A program made the position numbers and the translations under genes. From Psychrobacter glacincola (GTDB lineage Bacteria > Pseudomonadota > Gammaproteobacteria > Pseudomonadales > Moraxellaceae), in the NCBI GenBank assembly GCA_001411745.2, contig LIQB01000002.1:1892-65891 (forward strand): a stretch of DNA of 64,000 bases. Reading direction: 5' to 3'. Position 1 is the first letter of the stretch; each line of letters begins with the position of its first letter. This document shows positions 1 to 8,233 of the stretch, piece after piece. The notes beneath the pieces are model-generated. The model did not search any database. It was not told the origin of the DNA and saw nothing but the letters and a program-made list of their open reading frames with translations.

Positions 1-1
1 G

Positions 2-250
2 GTTTCAGTGAACTCAGTGAATGGTCAGAAGCAGCTGGTATTAAATCATACAGGTCTGACGCTAATACCACTGTGGGCTGTTAAGGATGAATTGGCGAAA
101 GGGTCATTGGTTCAAGTCATGCCAGATCATATTTTTAGTCCATATGAAGAACTGAGTGCTACTTACGCTATTTATTTAAAGCGAGATATGGTTTCATCAA
201 AAACACGCGTTTTTTTAGATTTTTTGGTAGAGCAGATGATAGTGATTTGA
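2..250 (+). CDS. LysR-family regulator, C-terminal part (cut by window edge)
   Basis: The frame is open from the window edge to a TGA at 248-250, about 82 residues. It reads as the last part of a LysR substrate-binding domain: GLTLIPLWAVKDELAKGSL, then LVQVMPDH, and a closing SSKTRVFLDFLVEQ helix, which is how this family normally ends. The N-terminal winged helix lies outside the window, so target and ligand cannot be judged. The GTG at 8-10 should not be taken as a start, because the frame continues upstream. Family assignment is from motif recognition. Confidence 0.8.
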   Translation, partial: VSVNSVNGQKQLVLNHTGLTLIPLWAVKDELAKGSLVQVMPDHIFSPYEELSATYAIYLKRDMVSSKTRVFLDFLVEQMIVI

Positions 251-830
251 GTTTGGATCTACAGCTTGATCTCATAAGTTTAGTTATAAGGATTTGACGG
301 CAGGGGTCAGCTTTTATTGGAAGCACGCAGGCGTGGGTTTTGTTTGGTGATAATGTTTTCGATACTAGCAGGCTCAATATCAAACCACTCAGCAAAATGA
401 TTAATCATACTAAAGGTTGTTAACGCCATATAAAATTGTAGTATTGGCCACCTTTTTTACTGCTGTAACAGCCTAAAATAACAATAACTAAGATATAAAC
501 GCAATCGATTTACCAAGTTATAAGATGACAATTAGGGTTGCCTTGTTTATATTTGTAAGAATTTTATCACTTAATGATTATCAAATAGTATATATAAAAG
601 CTAAATCGACAAGAGTTTATTAATTCGAAAAAATCCTTCCATCTGTACCATGATTCTAAGAATGATTAATTTCATTATTAAATTTATTATCAATATTTTG
701 TTGCAAGTTATTTTCTATTTTTGATCTTAATCTTTTACCTTGTTGATAGTAAGATATCTTGCTACATAGAGGTCTGACTCCAAATAAATTTTGTAGAGTA
801 ACTACAGATGAATATTTCAGCATCGAAAAA
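251..830. other. AT-rich intergenic stretch with decayed short frames
   Basis: No gene here is well supported. On the minus strand at 307-429 a 40-codon frame (MALTTFSMINHFAEW, ending RLRASNKS) looks more protein-like than chance, but it has no convincing ribosome-binding site and its upstream frame hits a stop. A second minus-strand frame at 656-838 is very AT-rich and matches no family I know. Both could be remnants of an old insertion between the LysR gene and the nitroreductase gene. Confidence 0.35.
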
Positions 831-859
831 TTTGACATTATAGGTCAAATTTTTATCAT
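831..859 (+). promoter_or_regulatory. Nitroreductase promoter with overlapping palindromic operator
   Basis: A -35 box TTGACA (832-837) and a -10 box TATCAT (854-859) are separated by 16 bp. The -35 box is embedded in a perfect inverted repeat TTTGAC-N7-GTCAAA (831-849). A dimeric repressor bound there would block RNA polymerase, so the gene is probably controlled by a regulator of the MarR, HxlR or TetR type encoded elsewhere. The regulator is inference; the boxes and palindrome are seen directly. Confidence 0.6.
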
Positions 860-886
860 AAAAAAGTGATCAAATAGGAAGAAATT

Positions 887-1495
887 ATGTCAAGCAACAC
901 TCTTAAGCTACATGAATCATTTGAAAACCGTCGTACTATTTATTCTTTGAATGATAAATTACCCGTTGCTACGCAATCTGTCGTTGAAGCGGTAGAGCAC
1001 GCTATTTTGCATACCCCTTCATCGTTTAACTCACAAACAACTCGTATTGTGATTTTACTTGGCATTGAGCACAAGCGCCTATGGGATATTGCCGAAAAGA
1101 ACTTAAGAGAAATTGTGGGTGATGGCGATTTTTCTAGTACTAAGCAAAAGATGGATAGTTTTCGCGCGGGCGTAGGGACTATTTTGTATTTTGAAGATGA
1201 AAACGCTATAAAAGCATTACAAAAGCAGTTTGCACTTTATGCTGAGAGCTTTCCCGTTTATGCCCAACATACAAGTGCCATGCATCAATATGCTATTTGG
1301 ATATCGCTGAGCGATATGGATATAGGCGCAAGCTTACAACACTACACGGCTATATTTGAACGAGATGTTGCTAAAGCTTTCAATATCCAACCATCTTGGA
1401 AGCTGATCGCTCAGATGCCATTTGGCGGTATCGACGCAATAGCTGGCGACAAAGAGTTTGAGCCGATTAGTGAGCGTGTACGCGTGTTAGGTTAG
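887..1495 (+). CDS. Nitroreductase family protein (Hbn1/Frm2-like)
   Basis: This 202-residue protein has the length and pattern of the short nitroreductases related to yeast Hbn1/Frm2. These are FMN-dependent cytoplasmic enzymes that reduce nitroaromatics or quinones with NAD(P)H. The N-terminal FENRRTIYSL segment matches the FMN-contacting R-R region. HAILHTPSSFNSQTTRIVIL is the family's typical P-S-x-N-x-Q stretch, and SLQHY and QMPFGG lie near the C-terminus. The start is supported by AGGAAG 8 bases upstream and by a promoter with operator. It is monocistronic and ends in a hairpin terminator. The substrate cannot be told. Confidence 0.85.
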   Translation: MSSNTLKLHESFENRRTIYSLNDKLPVATQSVVEAVEHAILHTPSSFNSQTTRIVILLGIEHKRLWDIAEKNLREIVGDGDFSSTKQKMDSFRAGVGTILYFEDENAIKALQKQFALYAESFPVYAQHTSAMHQYAIWISLSDMDIGASLQHYTAIFERDVAKAFNIQPSWKLIAQMPFGGIDAIAGDKEFEPISERVRVLG

Positions 1496-1650
1496 TAGTA
1501 AAGCAATAATGTGGATCTCACTGGTTAATAAATCAATAAAATCTAATAATACTCGTAGTGTAGCCTATCCATTGAGTATAAAAAGATACGGCAAAAAAAG
1601 TGCTTTGAAGTAAACCACTTTTAATTATCTAGCTTTATAATTTTATTTTC

Positions 1651-1684
1651 AAAAGCGCATCAGTCTATATGATGCGCTTTTTGT
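1651..1684. terminator. Hairpin terminator between convergent genes
   Basis: A perfect 12-bp stem, AAAAGCGCATCA (1651-1662) against TGATGCGCTTTT (1670-1681), encloses a 7-nt loop and runs into a T tract. Because the stem starts with A's and ends with T's it can act on both strands, serving the nitroreductase gene and the convergent LysR gene. Confidence 0.85.
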
Positions 1685-1758
1685 TATCGGGCTTGGCAGC
1701 AATGATAGTAAAATTGATAGATAGTTATAAGTGAACGACTGGCTATTACAGTCTCTAG

Positions 1759-2676
1759 TTATTCATCAACTATCTGTTCATCCCAATACGGCGGTGCACC
1801 ATAATAGTCTGTCATAAAGTCAATAAAACACCTGACTTTATGAGGTAGCAGTTTTCTATGCGCATAAACAGCATATAAGCCTAAAGGGCTTGGCTCATAT
1901 TCAGGCAGTACTATGACTAGCTTGCCAGCGTTTAGGGCTTTACTAGCAATAAAAGTTGGTTGCAATACCAGTCCAGCACCTTCAATAGCGGCCTCTACTA
2001 AGACATCGCCGTTGTTACTCCGAAAAACACTACTGTCCTTAAGCTGTTTTGCTTTTAGGTATTTAAAGATTTGTCCCTTAGTCTCTACATTCATATAGCT
2101 ATAATGCAAATAGCGATGTGCTTCCAAATCCTCAAGCCGTTTAGGAGTGCCATGAGCCTTGAAATACTTAGGCGCTGCGCATAAAACCACGCGGATAGGT
2201 GCGATTTTTTTAGCAATAAGAGATGAGCTTTCAAGCTGTCCGATACGCAGAGCAATATCAAAGCCTTCCTCAACGATATCGACCTTTCTATCACTAAGTT
2301 GTAGATCAACAGTGACTAAAGGATAGCGTGCCTGAAAGTCAGCAATCAATTTTGCCATATGTTTTAGAGCAAATGAGACAGGCGCACTGATTCGCAGTGT
2401 CCCTTTAGGATGCTGCTGTAAGCCACCTAATTGCGCCTCCATGTCGTCAATACTTAATAAGATCTGCTGCGCATGAATAAAATATTGGCTGCCAGATTCA
2501 GTAACGCTTACTTTACGGGTAGTACGATTAAGCAGGCGAGTATGTAGCTGCTCTTCTAACTTTGCCACATACTTGCTTACCAACTGTGGGGAAAGCTGCA
2601 TAGTAATGGCAGCCTTGCTAAAACTACCCTCTGTTACTACCGCTACAAAAGCACGCATTGCGTCAATTCTATCCAT
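1759..2676 (-). CDS. LysR-family transcriptional regulator
   Basis: This 305-residue regulator has an N-terminal winged helix (MDRIDAMRAFVAVVTEGSFS, then SPQLVSKYVAKLEEQL) and a periplasmic-binding-protein-like effector domain. The usual start of the family is MDRIDAM at 2676, with an AGGACG ribosome-binding site just upstream; a start 63 bases further upstream would add an untypical tail, so I did not use it. It is divergent from doxX, and an inverted repeat in the gap is a likely binding site. By the usual LysR logic it probably controls the doxX-to-cytochrome b561 operon. The inducer is unknown. Confidence 0.9.
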   Translation of the reverse strand: MDRIDAMRAFVAVVTEGSFSKAAITMQLSPQLVSKYVAKLEEQLHTRLLNRTTRKVSVTESGSQYFIHAQQILLSIDDMEAQLGGLQQHPKGTLRISAPVSFALKHMAKLIADFQARYPLVTVDLQLSDRKVDIVEEGFDIALRIGQLESSSLIAKKIAPIRVVLCAAPKYFKAHGTPKRLEDLEAHRYLHYSYMNVETKGQIFKYLKAKQLKDSSVFRSNNGDVLVEAAIEGAGLVLQPTFIASKALNAGKLVIVLPEYEPSPLGLYAVYAHRKLLPHKVRCFIDFMTDYYGAPPYWDEQIVDE

Positions 2677-2750
2677 GTCTCGTCCTTTATTTAGCGTAGT
2701 AATGAATCTATTATAAACACTGTGTTGATTATCATTCAATATATCCTATC

Positions 2751-2776
2751 TTACTATTTAATAGCGTTGATAGTAA
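2751..2776. promoter_or_regulatory. Candidate LysR binding site in divergent promoter
   Basis: The gap between the divergent LysR and doxX genes holds an inverted repeat TTACTAT-N12-ATAGTAA. Its size and position fit a LysR-type recognition site that governs doxX and autoregulates the regulator. I see no clear -35/-10 pair to place beside it. Confidence 0.5.
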
Positions 2777-2837
2777 AGTATGTCTATACCTAATGGCTTA
2801 ACTGCCTATTTATTAAAATGCTACGGAGTAGTCCTCG

Positions 2838-3290
2838 ATGAAAATCTCATTACTGAATAAAGCTTTTGCAACGAACGCTGGATCGGCAGCTTTAATTCTT
2901 CGTGTACCTGTAGGCCTGATTTTGATGGCTCATGGGGCCCAAAAGCTATTTGGCTGGTTCGGTGGTAACGGGCTGGCAGGAACGGCTGGGTGGTTAAGCA
3001 GTATGGGTATGGAACCAGGTTTACTTATGGCAATACTAGCAGGAAGCGCTGAATTCTTCGGTGGTCTTGCCTTAGTATTAGGAGTACTCACGCGACCTGC
3101 TGCCGTAGTTGCAGCCTTTACTATGCTGGTTGCTATTTTTTCTGTGCATATCGGTAATGGCTTATTTGCCGCTGATGGTGGCTACGAGTATGCACTAGTA
3201 TTAATGGTGGCGCTGATTGCTTTAGCTATACAAGGCGGTGGTTATCTCAGTATGGATAAAGCATTATCAGAGAAAATAGGATCGGTTTAA
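2838..3290 (+). CDS. DoxX family integral membrane protein
   Basis: This 150-residue protein has four hydrophobic spans and the DoxX signature HGAQKLFGWFGGNG near residue 32. DoxX-family proteins are inner-membrane subunits linked to redox homeostasis, often found beside quinone- or thiol-handling enzymes; the exact reaction is generally unknown. A GGAG site lies upstream of the start. It is first in a same-strand run of five genes controlled from the gap shared with the LysR gene. The gap to the dioxygenase gene is only 26 bases, so co-transcription is likely. Confidence 0.85.
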   Translation: MKISLLNKAFATNAGSAALILRVPVGLILMAHGAQKLFGWFGGNGLAGTAGWLSSMGMEPGLLMAILAGSAEFFGGLALVLGVLTRPAAVVAAFTMLVAIFSVHIGNGLFAADGGYEYALVLMVALIALAIQGGGYLSMDKALSEKIGSV

Positions 3291-3316
3291 CGATTATAAA
3301 TAAAGGAGTCGTGCAC

Positions 3317-4135
3317 ATGAACAGTCAAGTAACTTCAGTTAAGCAGCCCGTATTGTTTATACCTCATGGTGCTGGGCCTTGCTTCTTTATGGACTGGCAG
3401 CCTGCCGATACTTGGAGCAAGATGGCTGAGTTTTTAACGGGTATTCCTAATCGTCTACCACAGCGTCCCAAAGCTATTTTGATAATTAGCGCTCATTGGC
3501 AGACGTCAGAGTTCAGTATTACCGCTGGCATGCAACCTGAGCTTATTTACGATTATTATAACTTTCCTGAGCATACTTATCAGCTGATTTATCCTGCAGC
3601 GGGTGCGCCAGAGTTGGCTGAACGTATAGGTAAGTTACTCACCGATGCAGGTATAAACAATAAGCAGGACAGCTCCAGAGGTTTTGATCATGGCATGTTT
3701 ATACCTTTAAAACTGATGTTCCCTGACGCCGATATTCCAGTAGTACAATTATCACTACGCAATGATTTAGACCCTGAAGCACATATACTGGCAGGCAAGG
3801 CAATCGCAGAATTACGAGATGAAGGTGTATTGATCGTCGGTAGTGGCATGAGCTTTCATAATATGGCGGGCTACAACGATGCCACTTTTACCGCGCCATC
3901 AGAGCGTTTTGATGAGTGGTTAACGACAACGGTTGCCGCTGATCAAGAGGAGCGCGATGCTGCTCTTTGTGGTTGGACGCAAGCGCCCCATGCCTTGGAT
4001 GCTCATTTGTTAGGTGCAGAGGAGCATTTGTTGCCGCTTATGGTTGCAGTAGGCGCAGCAGAGGGAGATAAAGGTTATAAGGTTTACTCCCAGCAAGTGC
4101 TTAAGACCCAGTTATCAGCCTTTCAGTTTGGCTAA
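3317..4135 (+). CDS. LigB/DODA-type extradiol dioxygenase family protein
   Basis: This protein of about 272 residues belongs to the class III extradiol dioxygenase (4,5-DOPA dioxygenase-like, YgiD-like) family. These are cytoplasmic non-haem metal enzymes that open catechol-type rings. Likely metal-binding histidines occur in FIPHGAGPCFF, LIISAHWQT and RGFDHGMFIPLKLMFP; GSGMSFHN is a further conserved segment. I chose the ATG at 3317 because AGGAG at 3303-3307 is well spaced for it, while the GTG six bases upstream is too close. The DoxX and SDR neighbours suggest handling of an aromatic or quinone compound, which is inference. Confidence 0.82.
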   Translation: MNSQVTSVKQPVLFIPHGAGPCFFMDWQPADTWSKMAEFLTGIPNRLPQRPKAILIISAHWQTSEFSITAGMQPELIYDYYNFPEHTYQLIYPAAGAPELAERIGKLLTDAGINNKQDSSRGFDHGMFIPLKLMFPDADIPVVQLSLRNDLDPEAHILAGKAIAELRDEGVLIVGSGMSFHNMAGYNDATFTAPSERFDEWLTTTVAADQEERDAALCGWTQAPHALDAHLLGAEEHLLPLMVAVGAAEGDKGYKVYSQQVLKTQLSAFQFG

Positions 4136-4198
4136 GTTTAATGAGCAGATACCAACCTAGTTATTTATAAACTAACTCGCATTTATAAACAGGAAAAT

Positions 4199-5005
4199 AT
4201 GATGAAAATCGACCTTAATGGAAAAACAGCATTCGTCACGGGCTCAACCGCTGGTATTGGGCTTGCTATTGCAACAGGTCTTGCCAAAGCTGGCGCACAA
4301 GTCACTATCGTTGGCCGCAATCAAGCGGGCATTGATGAGGCAATCGAACAGATTCAACAATCTGACGGTGTCAATGATACCAATAACATAAAGGGAATTG
4401 TTGCTGATGCGGGTACGGCTGATGGCTGTCAAACGATTATCAACACATTGCCAGAAGTGGATATTTTAGTGAACAATCTCGGTATTTATGGCGCCACTCC
4501 TTTTTTCGATATTGATGATAATGCTTGGGAGGAGATGTTCCAAACGAATGTGATGAGTGGGGTTCGCTTGTCACGACATTACGCCAAAGCTATGAAAGAA
4601 AAAGGCTGGGGTCGAATTCAGTTTATCTCTAGTGAATCAGCACTGAATATCCCTGCTGAAATGGTGCATTACGGTGTCACTAAAGCCGCTGTTCAAGGCG
4701 TATCACGCGGACTTGCCAAAGTGCTCGCGGGTAGCGGTGTCACAGTAAACAGTATTTTGCCAGGACCGACTCGTACTGAGGGTGCAAAAGCCATGATGCA
4801 AGGACTGGCGGAAGAGCGCGGCGTCACAGCGGTAGAAATGGAAGGCATATTCTTAGATGAAAATCGTCCCTCAACCCTAATCAAGCGTTTTGCGACCCCT
4901 GAGGAAATCGCTCATATGAGCGTTTACATTGCCTCAACGCAAGCGAGCGCAACGACGGGTTCAGCACTGCGTGTAGAAGGTGGTATCGTCGAGAGTATTG
5001 CTTAA
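4199..5005 (+). CDS. SDR family NAD(P)-dependent oxidoreductase
   Basis: This is a classical short-chain dehydrogenase/reductase of 268 residues with a Rossmann fold. The cofactor motif is TGSTAGIG near residue 15, the structural motif is VNNLG, the catalytic serine is in FISSES, and the catalytic Y-x-x-x-K is in HYGVTKAA. The C-terminal GGIVESIA closes the fold. An AGGAAA ribosome-binding site precedes the start. It is the third gene of the LysR-linked redox set. The substrate cannot be read from the sequence. Confidence 0.9.
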   Translation: MMKIDLNGKTAFVTGSTAGIGLAIATGLAKAGAQVTIVGRNQAGIDEAIEQIQQSDGVNDTNNIKGIVADAGTADGCQTIINTLPEVDILVNNLGIYGATPFFDIDDNAWEEMFQTNVMSGVRLSRHYAKAMKEKGWGRIQFISSESALNIPAEMVHYGVTKAAVQGVSRGLAKVLAGSGVTVNSILPGPTRTEGAKAMMQGLAEERGVTAVEMEGIFLDENRPSTLIKRFATPEEIAHMSVYIASTQASATTGSALRVEGGIVESIA

Positions 5006-5054
5006 CCTGGTTTAGGCAGCACGTTTCTATCATTAATATTAGGAGTAATTAACC

Positions 5055-5327
5055 ATGCTGACCTCAAGCGCAACCATACAAACACAAGATCCGGCACGAA
5101 TAATGAATCGACTGTGCAAACACTGGGCACATAAACTACCAGTGACTCTTAGCTCAGATCAAGGCGTTATTGAGCTACCTATGGGAATTTGCCAGATGCA
5201 TTGTACTGATGTACTCACAGTGACCCTCAAAAGTGAGACGGAGCAGATGTCAAAACTACAGGAAGTAGTAAGCGATCATCTACTACGTATGGCAGGAAAA
5301 GAGACGCTTATCATCGAATGGACATGA
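5055..5327 (+). CDS. DUF2218 domain-containing protein
   Basis: This 90-residue soluble protein matches DUF2218: an N-terminal IQTQDPARIMNRLCKHWAHK, a central GVIELPMGICQMHC, and a C-terminal helix running to LIIEWT. Members are small proteins often found with siderophore or redox genes; their function is not established. It lies 49 bases after the SDR gene and 32 before cytochrome b561, so it is probably translated from the same message. The cysteine and histidine in CQMHC could bind a metal or haem, but that is speculative. Confidence 0.75.
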   Translation: MLTSSATIQTQDPARIMNRLCKHWAHKLPVTLSSDQGVIELPMGICQMHCTDVLTVTLKSETEQMSKLQEVVSDHLLRMAGKETLIIEWT

Positions 5328-5359
5328 GTTGTTAATACAGGTAGTAAAAAGGAAAAAAC

Positions 5360-5881
5360 ATGAATACCGATTCAAAAAAACGCTATGGGCGCGTTAGCAA
5401 ATTTTTGCACTGGAGTATGGCACTATTAATTACATGGCAACTGCTTAAGTTTGCTGATCGTATCAGCGATGGCGAGCATTGGGTCGGACAGACCTTAGTG
5501 CCTTGGCATGTTTCTATCGGCATACTATTGCTAGTATTAATAATCATAAGACTGCTATGGGTAGCGACGCAGCGCCATCAGCGTCCTACGCAAGATCCAG
5601 CCACTATCAAGCTAGTTACTGCAGGCCATCGCCTTCTTTACGTCTGTATGCTACTAATGCCGCTGACGGGAATTATGGTTATGCTGGGAGGAGGGTATGG
5701 CATCACTGCCTTTGGCGTTGAGCTAGTTGCCAAAGGTAAAGAGGTTGCTTGGGCGGCTACCCTTGGCGAATTGCATTCACCACTGGCTTGGTTATTAGCC
5801 GCTTTAATCATTGGGCACACTGCTATGGCTTTAGTTCATCACTTTTATCATAGAGATGATACTCTGACACGGATGTTATAA
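5360..5881 (+). CDS. Cytochrome b561 family protein
   Basis: This 173-residue membrane protein has four predicted transmembrane helices. Histidines sit where bacterial b561 proteins place haem ligands: FLHWSMALL, PWHVSIG, TAGHRLLYVCML and IIGHTAMALVHHFYH. Such proteins carry electrons between the quinone pool and periplasmic or membrane partners. It is the last gene of the LysR-linked set and is followed by a strong terminator. With the DoxX and SDR proteins it suggests membrane-coupled oxidation of a quinone-like substrate, which is inference. Confidence 0.87.
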   Translation: MNTDSKKRYGRVSKFLHWSMALLITWQLLKFADRISDGEHWVGQTLVPWHVSIGILLLVLIIIRLLWVATQRHQRPTQDPATIKLVTAGHRLLYVCMLLMPLTGIMVMLGGGYGITAFGVELVAKGKEVAWAATLGELHSPLAWLLAALIIGHTAMALVHHFYHRDDTLTRML

Positions 5882-5951
5882 TAATGCATTTTGTAATATT
5901 GGATACAGATGCCTTATTACTTTCATTGAAAGCTATCCTATAAGAAAATAG

Positions 5952-5979
5952 ATAAAACCGCTAATAGCGGTTTTATCGC
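5952..5979 (+). terminator. Rho-independent terminator after cytochrome b561
   Basis: An 11-bp perfect stem, ATAAAACCGCT (5952-5962) with AGCGGTTTTAT (5966-5976), encloses a 3-nt loop. It lies 70 bases after the b561 stop codon and closes the five-gene set. Confidence 0.8.
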
Positions 5980-6588
5980 AGTAGTCTTTATATTATTGAA
6001 TGCCTATTGATCAACCCCCAATATTAACGACATCACCTGAGAAAAGTGAATTTCATACCTCAGCCTTCTACGCTATAAAAATAATAGCATGTAGGGGCTT
6101 TTCGGATCATTAGATTAAAATAAATCCATGGCATATGGAGATGTTATTGATATTTTGGACGCCATAGTATCGGGGAGTGTGCCACTTAGTAAGTTATAGT
6201 TTAAATTAATATTTGGTTTACTCTAGTATTAAATAATTCTTTGCTATCGATATTAATTTTAAAACTATAGTCGATCCACTTTAAAAGAATACAGTGATGC
6301 TGGTATGAATTTTTTGTAGCCTCTGTCTGCGGAAGCACAGCAAGCAAGAAAAATTTGTTCCAGCAGCACGTTATAATATTTTTACTTCTTTTATTTAGGA
6401 TTGACCATAACTTGATAGGTATGCCAACAGTCCTCTAATTCCTATTGATTCCCACAAAAGTGATCATATTAATTAGCCGTTTATTCTCACTACAGAATCT
6501 ACAAAAACGATGGCTATTCAGCCCTTAATCTGATGAATTCCTAATGTGTCAGTATGTTGGCATAGATCAAAATGTCTGGAGACAAAAA
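5980..6588. other. Intergenic stretch without a recognisable gene
   Basis: This is about 600 bases of AT-rich sequence upstream of the hydrolase gene. A 23-codon plus-strand frame starting at the ATG near 6129 (MAYGDVIDILDAIVSG...) is the only protein-like piece, and I take it as a remnant or chance. An ATG at 6544 is in frame with the hydrolase, but it lacks the ribosome-binding site that the ATG at 6589 has. Confidence 0.4.
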
Positions 6589-7695
6589 ATGAAAGACATA
6601 TTTCATATGATGAAATATATATCTAATTTAAAGTTAGTTTTCAAATTAGAACCTGAGTTACCGACGCTTTACTATAAAAAAGATGGGTTGTTTAATGATA
6701 CTGTTACAACTCTAGAGCAATTACAACAGCAATATAATCCAACTCCTTGGCTCCGTAATCATCATATACATCTTATGTTTTTTGATGTTATCAAAAAGAA
6801 TCTTATTAATTTAAAATATGATTCTATTGAGCAATTAACTATGACGGATGGGGGTATTACAGCGGTCGCTTGGTTTGGATTGGATCTGCCTGAAGATACA
6901 CCAACCATAGTTCTTTTACATACGATTACTGGCACATTTGATTCAATGCGAGAAATAGTTCGTGATTTGAATACTTATACAGGATGGCGTGTGGCTTTGT
7001 GTGTGCGTCGTGGACATGATTGCCTACCTTTGACGGTTCCTAAAATTAATCTTTTTGGCTCACCTCAAGACCTTAAAGAACAGATTATTTATATTCAGGA
7101 AAAACTTCCAAATTCTGATTTATATGCAGTAGGTTCTTCTGCTGGAACTGGACTATTAATACGGTATTTAGGAGAAGAAGCAGAAAAGACACCTATTAAA
7201 GCTGCTTTTGCACTCTGTCCAGGCTATAACACTGAAATAGGATTTAAGCATGTTCATCCTATTTATAGTAAAATTATGACTAAAAAACTCATTCGGAAAT
7301 TTATTTTGCCCCATCAAGAAATATGGCAACAAATACCGCAATGGGAGGAAATTTTGTATGCCAAAACTTTAGCCGAATTTGAAAAAATATATTTTAAACT
7401 GGCTGGGTTTTCTGACTATGAAAGTTATACTAAAGCATCTAATCCAATTTATACGTTTGAAAATATTAAAGTCCCTTTAATGATTTTAAATGCAGAAGAT
7501 GATCCTGTTTGTCATATTAAAAACTTGGAACCTTACAAAAAAACTATTGAGAAAATACCAAATATTATTGTAGTGACTACGAAAAAAGGCAGTCATTGTG
7601 GGTTTTATGAGGGAATGTTTAAAACAACTTCTTGGGCGACGCGCTTAATGTCCAAATTTTTACTTAGCCAAGAAAAAGCCCATAAAAAGAATTAG
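6589..7695 (+). CDS. Alpha/beta hydrolase (YheT/ABHD-like)
   Basis: This protein of about 368 residues resembles the UPF0017/YheT group of alpha/beta hydrolases. An oxyanion region is seen in IVLLHTITGTFDS, a nucleophile elbow in AVGSSAGTGLL, an acid candidate in LNAEDDPVC, and the catalytic histidine in KGSHCGFYEG. Members act on short-chain esters or lipids; the physiological substrate is unknown. The start at 6589 has GGAG at 6578-6581, so I prefer it to the in-frame ATG at 6544. The gene is more AT-rich than its neighbours and sits alone between two decayed regions, which suggests transfer. Confidence 0.8.
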   Translation: MKDIFHMMKYISNLKLVFKLEPELPTLYYKKDGLFNDTVTTLEQLQQQYNPTPWLRNHHIHLMFFDVIKKNLINLKYDSIEQLTMTDGGITAVAWFGLDLPEDTPTIVLLHTITGTFDSMREIVRDLNTYTGWRVALCVRRGHDCLPLTVPKINLFGSPQDLKEQIIYIQEKLPNSDLYAVGSSAGTGLLIRYLGEEAEKTPIKAAFALCPGYNTEIGFKHVHPIYSKIMTKKLIRKFILPHQEIWQQIPQWEEILYAKTLAEFEKIYFKLAGFSDYESYTKASNPIYTFENIKVPLMILNAEDDPVCHIKNLEPYKKTIEKIPNIIVVTTKKGSHCGFYEGMFKTTSWATRLMSKFLLSQEKAHKKN

Positions 7696-8233
7696 AGAGT
7701 TATGGTTGTCTTGTTCAAGTGGACGGTTCTGAGTATCCTATAAATGACATATGGAAATATTTTAGAGGTTTAAGCTATGTTCAAAAATCAAGCCACATGA
7801 TTTGAGTAAGTATTAAGACCTATCATTAAATGATCTTAAGTTAATTACGAGCTGTTTAACGCTATTGGATGATTTTACTTATCAAAAAAGCTTAGAGGAA
7901 AAAGAGAAGGACAAAGAAGAGTATTACCAGAACTGCGTATTACAAATGAATGCGCTACGTGAAAAGCTAAACACCATTGAAACACATACCATGTATAGCG
8001 GTCTTTTATAAGTGGTAACCCTTTTTAAGGAGTTACAGAACTCACGTTAAACAGCACAATCTAGTCACTAGATTTTTACTTGGGTTATGGCACACTTCTT
8101 ATTAAATTCAATTGCTTAGTATTCGTCTTCCTATATATCCATATTAAAAATGCCACTGTTTTTAACAGACAAATTATTTCGAATGTAGGTGGAATGATAG
8201 CGAAAGATGGTCTCTTAATAACAAGGAAGAAAC
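7696..8233 (+). other. Decayed coding remnants upstream of otsB
   Basis: Two protein-like frames are visible, neither with a good start. The first, immediately after the hydrolase stop, reads SYGCLVQVDGSEYPINDIW and ends at 7803-7805; VQVDGSE recalls the first catalytic region of some DDE transposases. The second (7817-8011, 64 codons, no ATG at its head) is a charged helix-like stretch containing LEEKEKDKEEYYQN and ends at a TAA. I read these as debris of an insertion, with low certainty. The otsB ribosome-binding site follows at about 8223. Confidence 0.35.

Noticed and set aside
307..429. Minus-strand 40-codon frame MALTTFSMINHF...
   Set aside because: Protein-like composition but no ribosome-binding site, short, and the frame is closed just upstream; kept only as possible debris.
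656..838. Minus-strand 60-codon frame upstream of the nitroreductase gene
   Set aside because: Very AT-rich, overlaps the nitroreductase promoter, no recognisable motif or start signal.
6544..6588. Upstream ATG as start of the alpha/beta hydrolase
   Set aside because: The ATG at 6589 has a well-spaced GGAG; the upstream one has none and adds an atypical N-terminus.
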